Positions 21,123 to 32,680 are shown, counted from the first letter of the stretch. The stretch is DNA of 64,000 nt from Choristoneura fumiferana (GCF_025370935.1 NC_133479.1:152775-216774), one strand, 5' to 3'. Numbers and translations: made by a program. The notes: generated by a model from the sequence alone, not told the origin.

Positions 21123-24100
21123 TTAATCTACGTCGCTGATTGGCAACGGACAGATATTATTAAATGCTCGTTTAATCGGTCCTCTTGCGGTTTGAATTTC
21201 CGCAACCCTCGTAATACCGTCTTGCCCTGGGCAGCAGCCGATGATGCGCCCTAGTCGCCACAAGCATGGCGGGACTCGGTCTTCCTTCACCAGCACCATG
21301 GTACCGACGCGCAGATCCTGACCCTTGCAGCTCCTCCATTTGGTGCGTTCTTGCAGCTGTCCTAAATAGTCTCTGGACCAGCGACGCCAAAAACCTTGCT
21401 GCAGCTGCTGCAATTGTTGGTAGTGGGTGAGTTTGTTGGTAGGTACATTCGCGTAGTCATAGTCAGGCAATGATATAGGCGTCCTACCGACCAAGAAATG
21501 TGCTGGCGTTAAAATGTCAAAATTGTCTAAACTAGAATTGGAAATTGGGCATAAAGGACGAGAATTAAGAATTCCTTCTACCTGGGTCAAAATAGTTGCA
21601 AATTCCTCATAAGTTAATAAGGCTTGTCCTAGTATTCTTTTCAAATGAAATTTACATGATTTAATAGCTGACTCATGCAAACCTCCCATATGTGGCGTGT
21701 ATACAGGTAGGAATTTCCATGATAATCCCTCCTTTGCAAATGAAGTTATCAGATCATTCGAATTTTCCCTTAAAAAATTATATAACTCGGTTATCTCTTT
21801 GTTAGCACCGTGGAAAGTCGTACCGTTATCGCTTAGCATTTCCCTCGGCATACCTCGTCTCGATATGAATCTTCTATAGGCGGACAAGAACGCTAAAGTA
21901 TCTAATCCCGAAACTAATTCAATGTGAACCGCCTTAGTTGATGAACAAACGAAAACGGCAATGTAGCACTTATTAGTTTTGTATCCCCGTCCTCTCCTGT
22001 CTCGCACTATAAAGGGTCCAGCGTAATCTACGCTCGTTGTCAAGAAGGGAGGGGAGGGCGTTACCCTTGGTGGTGGTAAGTTACCCATAATTGGGACAGT
22101 TAACCTTGGTTTAGCTCTAAAACACGTCACACATTTTCGTACAACTTTATTTACGAGTTTCTTACCATGTATTGGCCAGAATCGTTCTCGTATGGATGAT
22201 AAAAGAAGCTGTGGACCAGCGTGCAATAACCTCATGTGTTCACTGCGAACTATGAGATAAGTTAAAACATGATCACGCGGTAAAATTATTGGATGTTTTT
22301 TATCGTGGTTGTAGTGCGACCGTTCCAAGCGACCACCTACTCTCATTAACCCGTTTTCAATATAAGGATTTAGGTTTTTTAAATACGATGACTGCGCAAG
22401 CGATTTTTTACCTTGCAGTAATCTATATTCGTTAGGAAATGACTCGATTTGTGAAAATATAATTAATTTATTTAAAGCGCCTTTTAATTCTGCGACTGTG
22501 AGGGGACCAATTATTTTATTATTTTTACAATTATGTATAAAGCGCAACATGAATGAAAAACAACGATTTAATTTATTAAGGCTTGACCATCTCAGAAACA
22601 AACTTGAAATAAATTCGTTTGGTTGAGTATTGGTAGACACATAACAGCGAGTCTCGGTTGACTCGATAGTGTCGTTATTACATAACGGTAATTGTGTTGC
22701 GGTAGGTATTTGCTGAGAGGGCCAATGCGCAGATGATTTGATTAGCCAAACAGGTCCTTCCCACCACAGCTTACAATTCGCCAATTTTTCTGCATTAATT
22801 CCCCTTGTAAGTAAATCCGCAGGATTTTCACTCGATGGTACCCAGAACCAGTTTTTTATATCGGTCAATTTCTTAATTTCAGTTACTCTATTTTTTATAA
22901 AGCAATTTAATTTGTCTGATTGTGATCTTATCCATGCTAACGCTACGTTGGAATCAGACCAAAAATATTTATTTTTAATTTTACATGTAAGTGCATTATT
23001 TACTTTCTCGTATAGTGTAGCTAGCAAACATGCACCCCGTAGTTCAAGCTTTGGAATCGTTTCACCCCGCGCTAATCTATTTTTTGAACACAACAAATGT
23101 ACAGTTATGTGACCATATTTATCTTTGCATCGCATATAAATAACCGCTCCGTACGCGACTAAGGAACTGTCAGCAAACCCGTGTAATTCTATGATTATAT
23201 AATTTTCGATTAGTGCATAACGCGGAATCGCTAATGAGTTTAGCACATTTAAATTGTTATAAAATGATATCCATTCGTTTGAGAATTCGTTCGGGATTAC
23301 ATCGTCCCATTCAGAGTTATTTTTCCATAGACGTTGTACAAACAGTTTAGCAACAATTAAAACCGGTCCTAATAACCCGAGCGGGTCGAAAATAGTTGAA
23401 GTAATGGATAAGATTTTTCGCTTGGTTAATTGTTTAGGAACAGGTTCCTGTTTAAGTGTGTACATTAGGTAGTCACCCTCACTGCACCACGCGAGTCCGA
23501 GAACTTTGTGTGTGTCGGGTCCGAGTGTTGTAGGTGTGTTGATTGTTTGTGTTGTTTGATTAGTAACCGTACCTAGTATATTTGTAGAATTTGATTTCCA
23601 CTTTCGTAGGTTAAACTTTGCACTACTTAATATGTGATTGATTTGAACAGCTGTTTCACTTACTTGCTGTTCGTTATCGCCTCCGTGAATTAAATCGTCC
23701 ATATAGAAATCTTTTGTTATAGCATCGTATGCGCGTGGGAACTGGTTTTTGTTTTCATTAGCCAATTGAAGTAAACAACGTGTCGCTAGGTACGGTGCAC
23801 ACTTTAGCCCGAAGCTAAGTGTTGTTAATTGGTATGTTTGTAATGGTTTGGTAGGGTTGTCGCGCCACAAAATACACTGTAGATTTCTTTGTTCGGGATT
23901 TATATATATCATGCGATACATTTTTTCGATATCTGCAATGACAATATATCGGTTTGTTCGAAATCGAAGTAAAATATTTATTAAGTCGTCCTGATTTAAT
24001 GTGCCCTTGTACTGGATGTCATTAAGTGACCTTCCAGTATTAGTTTTAGATGATGCGTCCATGACTACACGAAGGGGTGTGGTGGTTTTTTGGGGGTTCA

Positions 24101-26393
24101 AAACTGCGTGATGTGGTACATAATTTGAATGTTCAGTTTCGTTTGCTTCGATCATATGACCAGAGCTTTTAAATTCTGTCATGAAATTTACATATTTGTC
24201 TTTAAATTCAGGGTTACGTGCAAATTTTACTTCTAATGACATAAATCGTTTATACGCTGTGGGTCGGGACAACCCTAGGGATGCTACTGGTTCTTTGAGA
24301 GGAATCGACACAATAAATTTACCATCAGACGATCTTGCGTGCGTTGCAAAGATTTTTTCGCACGACATGCTATCCTCATCATGTGATAATTGTTTGTGCC
24401 ATTCATTTTCACCCCAAAATTCTTTTAATTCGCGATTCAAGGCAAAATTGCATCGTACCTGTTTTGATTGCATAAAGGTAGTTATTGCTCCTGAAACCAC
24501 CCAACCCAATTTCGTTCGTTGAAGGATCGGTTGACCTTCGCCCAACTTATGCTGACCAATGCACATAAGCTGATAAAATAATTCAGCACCGAGTATTATG
24601 TCTATCTCGCCACCTTCAAAAAAACAATCGTCTGCCAACTTAAAACGTTTTGGAATATTTAGGTCTTTAGTATTAGTTGCATGAGATGGTAAACTACAAA
24701 TATTCGGCACTATAAAGCAGGAGACACTGGTTATAAATTTTTGATCATTTGATTGTATCGTTAAATTGCATAATTGATCTATTTTGGTTACGTTTTCATT
24801 AAATCCTATCACCTCCATGTCTATTTTTGTCGTAGGTAATTTTAATTTATTGATTGCGGTTTCAGTTACATAATTTGCCTGAGAACCCGAGTCAAGTAAT
24901 GCTCTTAGAATGTGTAGGTTGTTATCTTTATCGAAAACGTTGATTCGAGCGGTCGATAAAATAACACCTTTACCTTGTGTAGGTATTTTGCCTTTTGTCT
25001 GGCTTGGTATGGAATTTGACGATTGAAAGTTGGTGAGTAGGTTAACGGTTTGCGATTCTGGTACTGGGTTCGGCTCTGTACGAGGCATAGTCGAGGGTTG
25101 TGGTTGTGGTGTATGTGTCGTAGAAATTAGAGATGGATTTGGTTGCGTGATGTGTAAAAGAGTGTGATGTTTTCCTTTACAAGTTCTACAATGACTCGCA
25201 CGGCAGTTTGGTAAGATATGGTTTGAACCTAGGCAATTTAAACAAAGACCTAATCGCTTAGTTGTGCGAATGCGTGACGCGACATTTTGAGCCAAAAAAT
25301 TCGGACACTGATTTAAATAATGCCCTCCCTTGCAAAACAAGCATTGATTACGATGGGTATATTTAGGTGGTATTACCTTATTGTTTGATTGAGAAGGAGA
25401 GGATGTGATTACCAACGCCTTCCTTGAAGTGCTCGCTTGCCGCTCGGTTTGATCATCTCCAGCGTTGCTCAAGGATTCCTGCAGGTCAGCTTGTGCCCGC
25501 AGGAACGATTTGAAATCCTGTAAAGTAGGTATTTCACGGGAATTACTTTTTTCTTCCCATTTTCTTTGTATTGCTGGCTCTAGTTTCGCAAGTAGAAAAA
25601 ATATAACTAACAGGTCCCAGCCTTCAGTAGAAATGCTAAGGGATTTTAAAGTTCGTAAATGTTTCGATATATTATCTGCTAAAGTTCGTAGCGCGGAGGA
25701 CTGAGTAGGTACTGTGTCGATATGAAACAAAGCTCTTAAATGGTTGTTAACAAGTACCTTTGGATTATTGTACCGTTCGCACAACAGTTGCCAGGCTATG
25801 GAGTAACTTTCCTCCGAATATTCTAAGGAACTGATAACCTCAAGTGCGCCCCCTGTAAGGGAACTTCGTAAATACTTGAGTTTTTGAATTGATTTTAGAT
25901 TAGTTTGATTAACTAGGGCATCGAAAGTATCTCTGAACTCTATCCAATTAACAAAATTTCCGCTAAATGAGGGTAGAGTGATATCTGGATACTTTATAGA
26001 CTCACTGGATACTGGAACTTTCTCCTCACGCAGGACCGATCTTGTCGAGTCGCCGGCCCTTTTTAAGCAACCCTTAGCAAAAGAAACACATTCATAATAG
26101 GTATTTTCAAAACTTTCTCTATCTTGTAAGTGAAGTTCCACGTCTGGGGTCAAAGTCTCGATTTTATCCTGTACATTTTCGAATTGATCAAAAATCTCTG
26201 TGATTTTTTCTAATCGCAGCTCAATATCTAATAGTTGTTCTGCAGACAACGACTCACTCTGAGATTTTAAATTAGAAATGTATTTTTTAAACAAAGTTAA
26301 TTTTCCTTTAATAATGCCTCTTTTTTTAATGTAATCTTTAATTTTTTTACTTTCAATTACCGAATCATTGAGCTCATCTTCAGATGAAGTCAT
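21123..26393 (-). CDS. BEL/Pao Gag-Pol polyprotein, intact, 1756 aa
   Basis: A single open frame with all domains of a BEL/Pao polyprotein. In order: coiled N-terminus; Gag from about residue 137 (PDITLPSFSGNFVNW); two zinc knuckles near residues 348 and 380 (CLFCKGGHY, CLNCLGSNH); an aspartic protease with LLDSGSQANY near 496; reverse transcriptase with the YMDD box near 896; RNase H (HGFADSSLVAYGAVIY); the integrase zinc finger (RSEHMRLLHAGP...CVTCFRA) and core with Asp in VDYAGPF near 1453, Asp in SDNGTTF near 1526 and Glu in GGLHESAIK; and the C-terminal domain usual in Pao integrases. No stop or frameshift. All catalytic residues I can check are present, so it may encode active enzymes. 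Confidence 0.93.
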   Translation of the reverse strand: MTSSEDELNDSVIESKKIKDYIKKRGIIKGKLTLFKKYISNLKSQSESLSAEQLLDIELRLEKITEIFDQFENVQDKIETLTPDVELHLQDRESFENTYYECVSFAKGCLKRAGDSTRSVLREEKVPVSSESIKYPDITLPSFSGNFVNWIEFRDTFDALVNQTNLKSIQKLKYLRSSLTGGALEVISSLEYSEESYSIAWQLLCERYNNPKVLVNNHLRALFHIDTVPTQSSALRTLADNISKHLRTLKSLSISTEGWDLLVIFFLLAKLEPAIQRKWEEKSNSREIPTLQDFKSFLRAQADLQESLSNAGDDQTERQASTSRKALVITSSPSQSNNKVIPPKYTHRNQCLFCKGGHYLNQCPNFLAQNVASRIRTTKRLGLCLNCLGSNHILPNCRASHCRTCKGKHHTLLHITQPNPSLISTTHTPQPQPSTMPRTEPNPVPESQTVNLLTNFQSSNSIPSQTKGKIPTQGKGVILSTARINVFDKDNNLHILRALLDSGSQANYVTETAINKLKLPTTKIDMEVIGFNENVTKIDQLCNLTIQSNDQKFITSVSCFIVPNICSLPSHATNTKDLNIPKRFKLADDCFFEGGEIDIILGAELFYQLMCIGQHKLGEGQPILQRTKLGWVVSGAITTFMQSKQVRCNFALNRELKEFWGENEWHKQLSHDEDSMSCEKIFATHARSSDGKFIVSIPLKEPVASLGLSRPTAYKRFMSLEVKFARNPEFKDKYVNFMTEFKSSGHMIEANETEHSNYVPHHAVLNPQKTTTPLRVVMDASSKTNTGRSLNDIQYKGTLNQDDLINILLRFRTNRYIVIADIEKMYRMIYINPEQRNLQCILWRDNPTKPLQTYQLTTLSFGLKCAPYLATRCLLQLANENKNQFPRAYDAITKDFYMDDLIHGGDNEQQVSETAVQINHILSSAKFNLRKWKSNSTNILGTVTNQTTQTINTPTTLGPDTHKVLGLAWCSEGDYLMYTLKQEPVPKQLTKRKILSITSTIFDPLGLLGPVLIVAKLFVQRLWKNNSEWDDVIPNEFSNEWISFYNNLNVLNSLAIPRYALIENYIIIELHGFADSSLVAYGAVIYMRCKDKYGHITVHLLCSKNRLARGETIPKLELRGACLLATLYEKVNNALTCKIKNKYFWSDSNVALAWIRSQSDKLNCFIKNRVTEIKKLTDIKNWFWVPSSENPADLLTRGINAEKLANCKLWWEGPVWLIKSSAHWPSQQIPTATQLPLCNNDTIESTETRCYVSTNTQPNEFISSLFLRWSSLNKLNRCFSFMLRFIHNCKNNKIIGPLTVAELKGALNKLIIFSQIESFPNEYRLLQGKKSLAQSSYLKNLNPYIENGLMRVGGRLERSHYNHDKKHPIILPRDHVLTYLIVRSEHMRLLHAGPQLLLSSIRERFWPIHGKKLVNKVVRKCVTCFRAKPRLTVPIMGNLPPPRVTPSPPFLTTSVDYAGPFIVRDRRGRGYKTNKCYIAVFVCSSTKAVHIELVSGLDTLAFLSAYRRFISRRGMPREMLSDNGTTFHGANKEITELYNFLRENSNDLITSFAKEGLSWKFLPVYTPHMGGLHESAIKSCKFHLKRILGQALLTYEEFATILTQVEGILNSRPLCPISNSSLDNFDILTPAHFLVGRTPISLPDYDYANVPTNKLTHYQQLQQLQQGFWRRWSRDYLGQLQERTKWRSCKGQDLRVGTMVLVKEDRVPPCLWRLGRIIGCCPGQDGITRVAEIQTARGPIKRAFNNICPLPISDVD

Positions 26394-26810
26394 TATGTAT
26401 CACAAAAAATAACTGTAGGTTAATGTGGTACCTAATTAAATATCACTTCTTGGATAAAAAAATATGATTGTTAAATGCCCAAACTAGAGACGCCAGCACT
26501 TACTTGGTCGAATAGGTAAGCTCGTTTTTTTGCCACCGCTGCCGCCAGGTAGGTAGATAGGTAAATGATTCGTAGTTCCGACGGGTGATGCGAAGCGGCT
26601 TCGATGTAGATCTTTCTTCTCAACGCGATAGTAGCTCTATTGGATACTCCTCTGGTTTCATCCGATTGCTATGAATATTCGAGTAATTCTTCGTCCTTCC
26701 GTGTATCACGATATCATCGAAATAAACTTGTGAACGGACACCGCCACAGCCGTAGGTAAAAATCTCTAAATCTTCCTCCAGAATCTTCTTGGTATCAGTA
26801 TTTGCTCAAA
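26394..26810 (-). other. 5' leader of BEL element 1
   Basis: Untranslated leader between primer binding site and Gag start. No ORF or repeat noted. Confidence 0.5.
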
Positions 26811-26832
26811 GGCTCGTTTATCGGGGTCACCA
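26811..26832 (-). promoter_or_regulatory. Likely primer binding site of BEL element 1
   Basis: The - strand reads TGGTGACCCCGATAAACG, 3 bases inside the 5' LTR. Insect BEL/Pao elements commonly have a TGGTGACCCCGA-type site here. Confidence 0.55.
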
Positions 26833-26835
26833 AAA

Positions 26836-26941
26836 TGTTTTTGTTGAAAATGTTCTTTTTTTTAACACGGTGTCGCTAGTCTTAAGATTGTGTGATCTGT
26901 ACAACTTTACTTTTCACTTTCATTATTATACCTCTCGAACG

Positions 26942-26980
<39 letters not shown>

Positions 26981-27144
26981 AACTAATATTAATATATTTC
27001 GGGATCAACGCCATCTATCCGAACCTACTAGTTACATGGCCTATCATATCAATTAGTCAATAAAGATGCGAAATAGTTGAACGGTATTTACGGTAGATGG
27101 CGCTGTTCTACGCAAACTGTCTAGCCTGTCCACTATTGGACATT
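26836..27144 (-). repeat. 5' LTR of BEL/Pao element 1
   Basis: TGTTTTTGTTG at 26836 and GGACA at 27144 bound it. It includes the direct repeat of 20405-20571, a 30-odd base A-run (about 26944-26978) and the inverted copy (26866-26943) of 20323-20404. Confidence 0.7.
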
Positions 27145-27161
27145 TATAATTTTAGTTTGCG

Positions 27162-29508
27162 CTATAGAAAGACATCTGCAGTTACCAGCATTGTTGCAAT
27201 TTGCGTGAACCCTAATTTCATAGTTTGTAGGAGGTTGGGTATTGTTTTTAATGGAAAAGGGGATAAAAATGATTTTGAGATATTGAGGGTTAGTAAGTTT
27301 TGCGTTAACCAATTGCTTACTATGGTCAAATTGTCCTCAGCCGTAGATTTGACGTCAGTCCAGCTCGAACCCTGAAAAACTAGTGCTGTATCATCAGCGT
27401 AGGTAAAAATTTTGCAGTTCGGAAGATTCAAGTCGCAGAGTTGGTTGATGTAGATTTGGAAGAGCGTTGGTCCAAGTATTGAGCCTTGAGGGACGCCGTA
27501 CTCGATGGAAGCTTCGTCGCTTTGAAGTCCGTTAATTATGACTCTTTGTGAGCGGTTTCTTAGGTAGTCACGAAAATATTTAGAGCAATACCTCTTACGC
27601 CGACGGAGTCAAGTTTAGACAGAAGGGCGGGAATATGTACAGTGTCAAAAGCCTTTTGCAAATCGAGGAAAACACCTATGCATTTAAGACCCTGATCAAG
27701 AGCAGATGTGATGTGAGAGGCAAGATCGACGACGGCGTCCTCGGTGGAAATTCCTGGGCGAAAACCGTATTGCTGAGCAGATACAATATTGTTTTTATTC
27801 AAAAAATTATTAGACGTCTGTTAAGAAGTTTCTCGAGTATTTTAGAAATAGTAGGTAGGACGGAAATAGGTCTATAGTTTGATATTATACTACGATTACC
27901 ATTCTTGTAGATTGGATGAACTAGGGCTTTTTTACAGGCGTTTGGAAATACTCCTGTGCGGAAGGCTGTATTTGCAATGTGAGTTAAACTTGGAATTATG
28001 AAACTACGGATAGATTTCAAGATAGAGGGAGACAAGCCGTCCCATCCGGTGGCAGAATCGGACCGTATTCCCATAATAATGGATTCTATTTCTTTCTCAT
28101 CGGTTTCGAGGATAACCATTGAATTGGGGTTATAGGTTTTCGGTAAGTATGATGCGATGCTTGCGTTTGCTATCGAATTCGACGTTAAATTTGAGGCTAG
28201 GTTTTTACCGATTTCAACGAAGTAATTATTTACACTGTCTAATGATTTAGTTGTGTTTTCTGTTAGTTTAAGTAATTCTAGAGGTGGGTTACGGGGTTTT
28301 TCTGTGTTTGTTATTTTCTTTATAGCTTTCCAAGTCGCTTTAACATCGTTTTTTGATTTCAATAAGATATTTTTCTCATGTGTTACTTTTAGTTTGCGCA
28401 GAAGGAGGTTACAAAAATTGCGGTAGCGTATGTACGTTGTCTTAATAATTTGATTGTTGGGGGCATTTTTAGAATCTTTATGCAGACGGTCTCTATTTCG
28501 AATACAGCGAAGTAATCCTGGAGTGATCCAGGGCTTGAGGATTCTCTGTTTCCTAGGTACTGGTATTAATATGGTATGCTTAGCGACGACGGAGGATAAA
28601 ATAGATATTAAACTATCGGTTGCGGAGTTTGCATCATCTATAAGCAGAATGTGAGAGAGATCAGTATCAGCCATTTCGAGTTGAATACTAGCGATGTCAA
28701 TGGTTGACCTAAGTTTATTGTCATGATTTTTGTTGTGTTTCAGTTGAAGGCAGAGGAGAGTCGGCAGATGGTCAGTAATGTGGGATTCTATTACAAGAGT
28801 GGTAGCTGTAAATTTAGATTTAAGTAAAATATGATCGATGCACTTATTTAATCTAGTGGGGAAAACATGTGTTGGTGACAACGCGTGAGAGGCATTCAGA
28901 GTTAAATATTCATCAGAAAATCTATCTTCGTTTAAGGGTTTGATGTCAATGTTAAGGTCACCTAAAAGAGCTATGTTATTATATGATTTTAAATTCGTAA
29001 GCGCATTGTTCAGGGTTTCAAGAAAAATTTCGAACTGATCCAGTAGGGTATAAGATGGAGACCTGTATACGGCTACTATAGCGATTTTATTATCTATGAT
29101 ACATATCAAGCTGTCAGCGTATTTAAGATGAGGTTCTGAAATTGTATGTGTTAGAGAGGATTTTACGTAAATTGCTACACCAGCGTTTTGATTGGAGTGA
29201 TTTGAAGTGGAGTAGGAAATATAACCATCCAAAAGGGGCAAGTTCACATGATTTTGAAGCCAGCATTCGGTCAAAACTAGAACGTCGCAAGAAACTTTCA
29301 TCTCAAGGAGAAGAATTCTAAATTGGTCGAAATTTTTATTTATAGAGCGAATATTAAGCTGGAGTATGATTAATCCATTATTTTGTGAAGTCCCTAACAT
29401 AGTTCTGCAGCTCTCGGGGTTACATATATAAGAGTTGCAAGCATTAAGGGAATCCAATTCAGAATTAATATCAATTAAAGAGGTCATTTTTGAAATGTAA
29501 TTTAGCAA
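27162..29508 (-). pseudogene. LINE ORF2: endonuclease and reverse transcriptase, broken
   Basis: The open part 29508-27799 (569 codons) has an AP-type endonuclease: LNIRSINKNFDQF, LTECWLQ, AVYRSP, LLGDLNIDI, ITDHLPTL. It leads into reverse transcriptase at NYRPISVLPTISKILEKL. Frameshifts near 27800 and 27570 split the rest. The palm motifs remain (GVFLDLQKAFDTV; YGVPQGSILGP; FTYADDTALVF with the catalytic DD). The coding sequence runs out at about 27162, short of a normal C-terminus. Confidence 0.85.
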
Positions 29509-29856
29509 TACGGTTTTGTAGTAAGATTATGAGTTTTAAACTGAGACCACAATGCCTCCAACCCACAATGGGAGTATGTCCGAGTATCAGCAACACCTTC
29601 AAGAGCTGGCTAGATATTTGGATGTGTGTATTTGTGTATGTGTATATTTGGATGTGTTTGGTTTGTGTGTGTTTGGTTGTGTGTTGATTGCGTGTTTATG
29701 TTTGGATGTATGTATGTTTGTTTGTGTGAGAATTATACGTGTAGCTTTGACATTAACAGAAGTTATTAGACAAAAATTATTAACAGATACGAATAACAGA
29801 TGAATAGACACTATAAATAATAAAGGCACTAGAAACACAATAAAAGCACAGGATAG

Positions 29857-30702
29857 TCACATTTCCTTTTGAAGATCGCGCAGTGTCTGCTCCGATTTGA
29901 CTACAATGTATTTGGCTCCTTGCTCTTTACGAAGGAAGACTTTACCGTTGCTCGACCAACAAAACCTGAAATTATTTCGGTTTGAAAATTCTCGGGCCAG
30001 GAAAAATAATTTCTTGATTGAGCTAGGAAGATGTTCTGCGACGTAGATGGGTTGGCGAACTTTACTGAGCCCTATGTGAGAAGTGTTGAGACGGTCGTCC
30101 TTAGACCGGCCCTTATTGTAGGTTTTCGCTGCGGTGATTACTTTATTTTTAACATCAACCGAGTTGAACTCTACCACAATTGGTTTGATGGTGTCGGGTT
30201 TGCCTGGGACGCGGTAAATGTCACGTATTCCATTCCATTCGTGGATGTCGATAATACTTTGCCAAGGCTCGACACTATTTGGGTTAGGTCGGCCGCGGAT
30301 TCGTTTTCAGTGGCCGGTACATTGCGTATCTCTACTGAGGAGCAGCGCGAGCTCAGCTGTAAATCTAGCACTTTTTTCTCAAGTTCCTCAATAGTGAATA
30401 GATATTCCTTCCTTTCCCGATGGAGTGTATCAATTTGCCTCTTAATTTCCTCGTACTGCTGGTTTATGAATGCGACGGACTTTTCGATTTCAAGATTTGT
30501 CTTTTGAATCGACATATTTTGTGCTTTGAGTTCGGAGATGTCAGCAGATTAACTTGCACATTAGCACATTTTGTTCCTTAAGGACTTGCTTTAAATATTT
30601 GTCTTGCTCACTTTTCCAAGTAGTTAGGATTTCCTTTATTTCGTCCTTAAAGCGGTCCATTTCACCGCTTGGAGAACGTGCGGCGCTTGATTTTTTCGAC
30701 AT
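29857..30702 (-). pseudogene. LINE ORF1 with FP-type C-terminal domain, frameshifted
   Basis: Starts MSKKSSAARSPSGEMDRF at 30702 and is broken by frameshifts at about 30549 and 30240. The middle is a coiled coil (NQQYEEIKRQIDTLHRERK). The end (QPIYVAEHLPSSIKKLFFLA, then FCWSSNGKVFLRKE) resembles the domain shared by CR1-type ORF1 proteins and the baculovirus FP protein. It probably bound element RNA. Confidence 0.75.
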
Positions 30703-30719
30703 TATTTTATAGTGTTAAT

Positions 30720-31492
30720 GCAAGCAAGCAAAGGCGAAGGCAGCAGAGATTAGTATGGAAAAAAAAAGAGATAGAAGAAATTGCATTCGTAGAGCTGCGC
30801 GTATGTGCTACGCGACGCGTAGCTTGATGTAGCAGTTCGTAGCAGCCTAGCAGCCATGCAAGGTGTATTTATCTCGCTCTAAAACCCGCTAGGGGAGCAC
30901 CTTATAGTCTTAATGTGTAGGAGTGACAAGGAGAGTCCGACAGTAAATAAAAAAGGCACAGAAGACACGTTTGGTACAAGAAGCAACTTTAACACAGGGT
31001 CTATTTACACTGGATTCACTCTACTAGCTCGCGTGGACACGTCCGTTGTCACGGCTTCTGTGCCGAACTGATGATGACTGACTATGAAACATAGCTAAGA
31101 ACCATCTCAAGAACATCGCTTTCACGTAATAAAACTGCATCGTAATCAGTTCATTGTTTTGAGAACGTTGCCAAAGACGGACAGACGAATAGAAAATTGA
31201 CGTCAATTTATAACGCCCTTTTGCGTCGGATGTTAAAAATGAAAGGACTAAAGCGAAGAACAGCATTAATTATAATATATTAAATTAAACGTTATGAGTG
31301 CTCGAAACATGACAAAGATGAAGTGCGTCAAAGGTCAGGAATGGGGCCTGCTGGTTCCCTCTGACACTTATTTTAATACGAGAGTGAGGGGATGGTACGA
31401 TACGAAGTTCGAATTTCGGAGTAGGCCCTCTGTAACGTCACTTCTTAGTAAAAAGTGTGATAGTGCCCGTCTGCTAAGAACTCAATCTGTCT
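30720..31492. other. Intergenic, no gene recognised
   Basis: Possible LINE 5' UTR near 30720-30900, with a short imperfect palindrome around GTAGCACATACGCG/CTACGCGACGCGTAG. The short ORFs at 31024-31266 and 31294-31500 lack family motifs. Confidence 0.4.
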
Positions 31493-31927
31493 GGTTGTAA
31501 CGGAAGCCTTCTTAGCGGAGGCGGAGGCGGATGCGGCGACGAGTAGGTATCGCTTCCGCGGATGCGGAGGTCAACGGAGGCGGATGCGGAGGTGAAAGTG
31601 GATGTGGAAAAATAGTAGTTTATTCTTTATTCAACTCAAAAATCTCATAAATTTCTAAAAAAACTGCCAAATCCCACTTGTTTTCAGCGTCATCCTGCAT
31701 GTGACTTACATAAACAATTACTTTGTACAAAATCACTTAAAAGTCGCGGTTGAATCAAACAATTTCGTACGTCCAAGCAACGAGACTGGTTGATTCCTGT
31801 CGTGCGCGCCGAGAAATAAACCTCCGTTATAACTAAGCAAAAAAAATTGCGGAGGCGGAGGCGAAGATACGATTTCGTGCGGAACTTCCGCAGTAACGGA
31901 GGCGGACGCGAAGTTCCGTTACAACCC
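31493..31927. mobile_element. MITE with GGTTGTAACGGAA ends, copy 1
   Basis: Left end GGTTGTAACGGAAGCCTTC and right end GAAGTTCCGTTACAACCCT are inverted. The interior repeats GCGGAGGCGGATGCGG near both ends around an AT-rich middle. A relative lies at 63635-63932. Confidence 0.7.
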
Positions 31928-32299
31928 TAATCCTGTCATATTGCACAACTAAGTTTGAAGTTTTTGATTATTGTTAACGTCAAGCATTAAAAAAGAAATG
32001 CTATACTTACTAGTCTGTCTCACGCTACAAGTAAGCATTACATTTTTGTCTATAATTGATATTCAGAAACTTCATAGTTTTGCATGTTCAGGTACTTCAT
32101 AACGGCCGTTGACCATAGTGAAGGTAGGTTTGCGTAGCTAGGTGTACACGGAGCTTTAACCGGCTATTTGTCCATAACTTTTTGTTCAATTGACAAAAGA
32201 AAAAACAATATGTCCGATATTTTTTTAATCTAACTGAGGGATTTTATATTTTTAAGGAATCTAGTTTACTGAAAAAAAACCTACATAGCCAGATAAGTC

Positions 32300-32560
32300 T
32301 TATCCCGCTAATATTATAAATGCGAAAGTTGTAAGTCTATTTGTTTGTTACTTCATCACGTCTAAACCACTGAACTGATTTAGATAAATTTGGTATATAG
32401 AAAGCTTGAGTCCCGGAGAAGAACATAGGATGTTTTCATTACGGAAAGTTGCATAGTTCGCGCAGGATAGCGAGGAACGAATTCTATGCGGACGGAGTCG
32501 CGGGTAACGGCTAGTCTGATCATATATTTTGATCCCGAATAAGTACTTTTGAAGCCACAT
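32300..32560 (-). repeat. CCCGCGGCTTCG-family dispersed repeat, reverse copy
   Basis: Begins CCCGCTAATATTATAAATGC and ends GTCGCGGGTAACGGCTAGT, the reverse layout of the copies at 11820-12105 and 63118-63455. Confidence 0.6.
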
Positions 32561-32680
32561 TGTTAAATAGTTATTTCTTGTTTTAACTTAGTCTTATAAT
32601 GGGCGTGTTCCAGTCTGTTCTGCAAACATTCAGAGCGTTTAAAATTATTTTTTATGGACCTTTAACAATAATAATATATT

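Larger units (their letters stand above)
20254..27144 (-). mobile_element. BEL/Pao LTR retrotransposon 1, ORF intact, LTRs rearranged
   Basis: A complete BEL/Pao-type element on the - strand. It has a 5' LTR (about 26836-27144), a likely primer binding site at 26811-26832, one 1756-codon Gag-Pol ORF, a purine-rich tract (GGTGGGAGCA on the - strand, next to 20571) and a 3' LTR (about 20254-20571). The LTRs share a direct repeat of about 165 bp, but an adjoining segment of about 80 bp is inverted between them. No matching target duplication is seen. Confidence 0.85.
27145..30710 (-). mobile_element. Damaged two-ORF non-LTR retrotransposon (CR1/Jockey-like)
   Basis: On the - strand: ORF1 (30702-29857), a CA-rich spacer (29856-29509), then ORF2 with endonuclease and reverse transcriptase (29508-27162). 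The 3' end, including the rest of the polymerase and the tail, is missing where the BEL element begins. Several frameshifts make it inactive. Confidence 0.8.
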
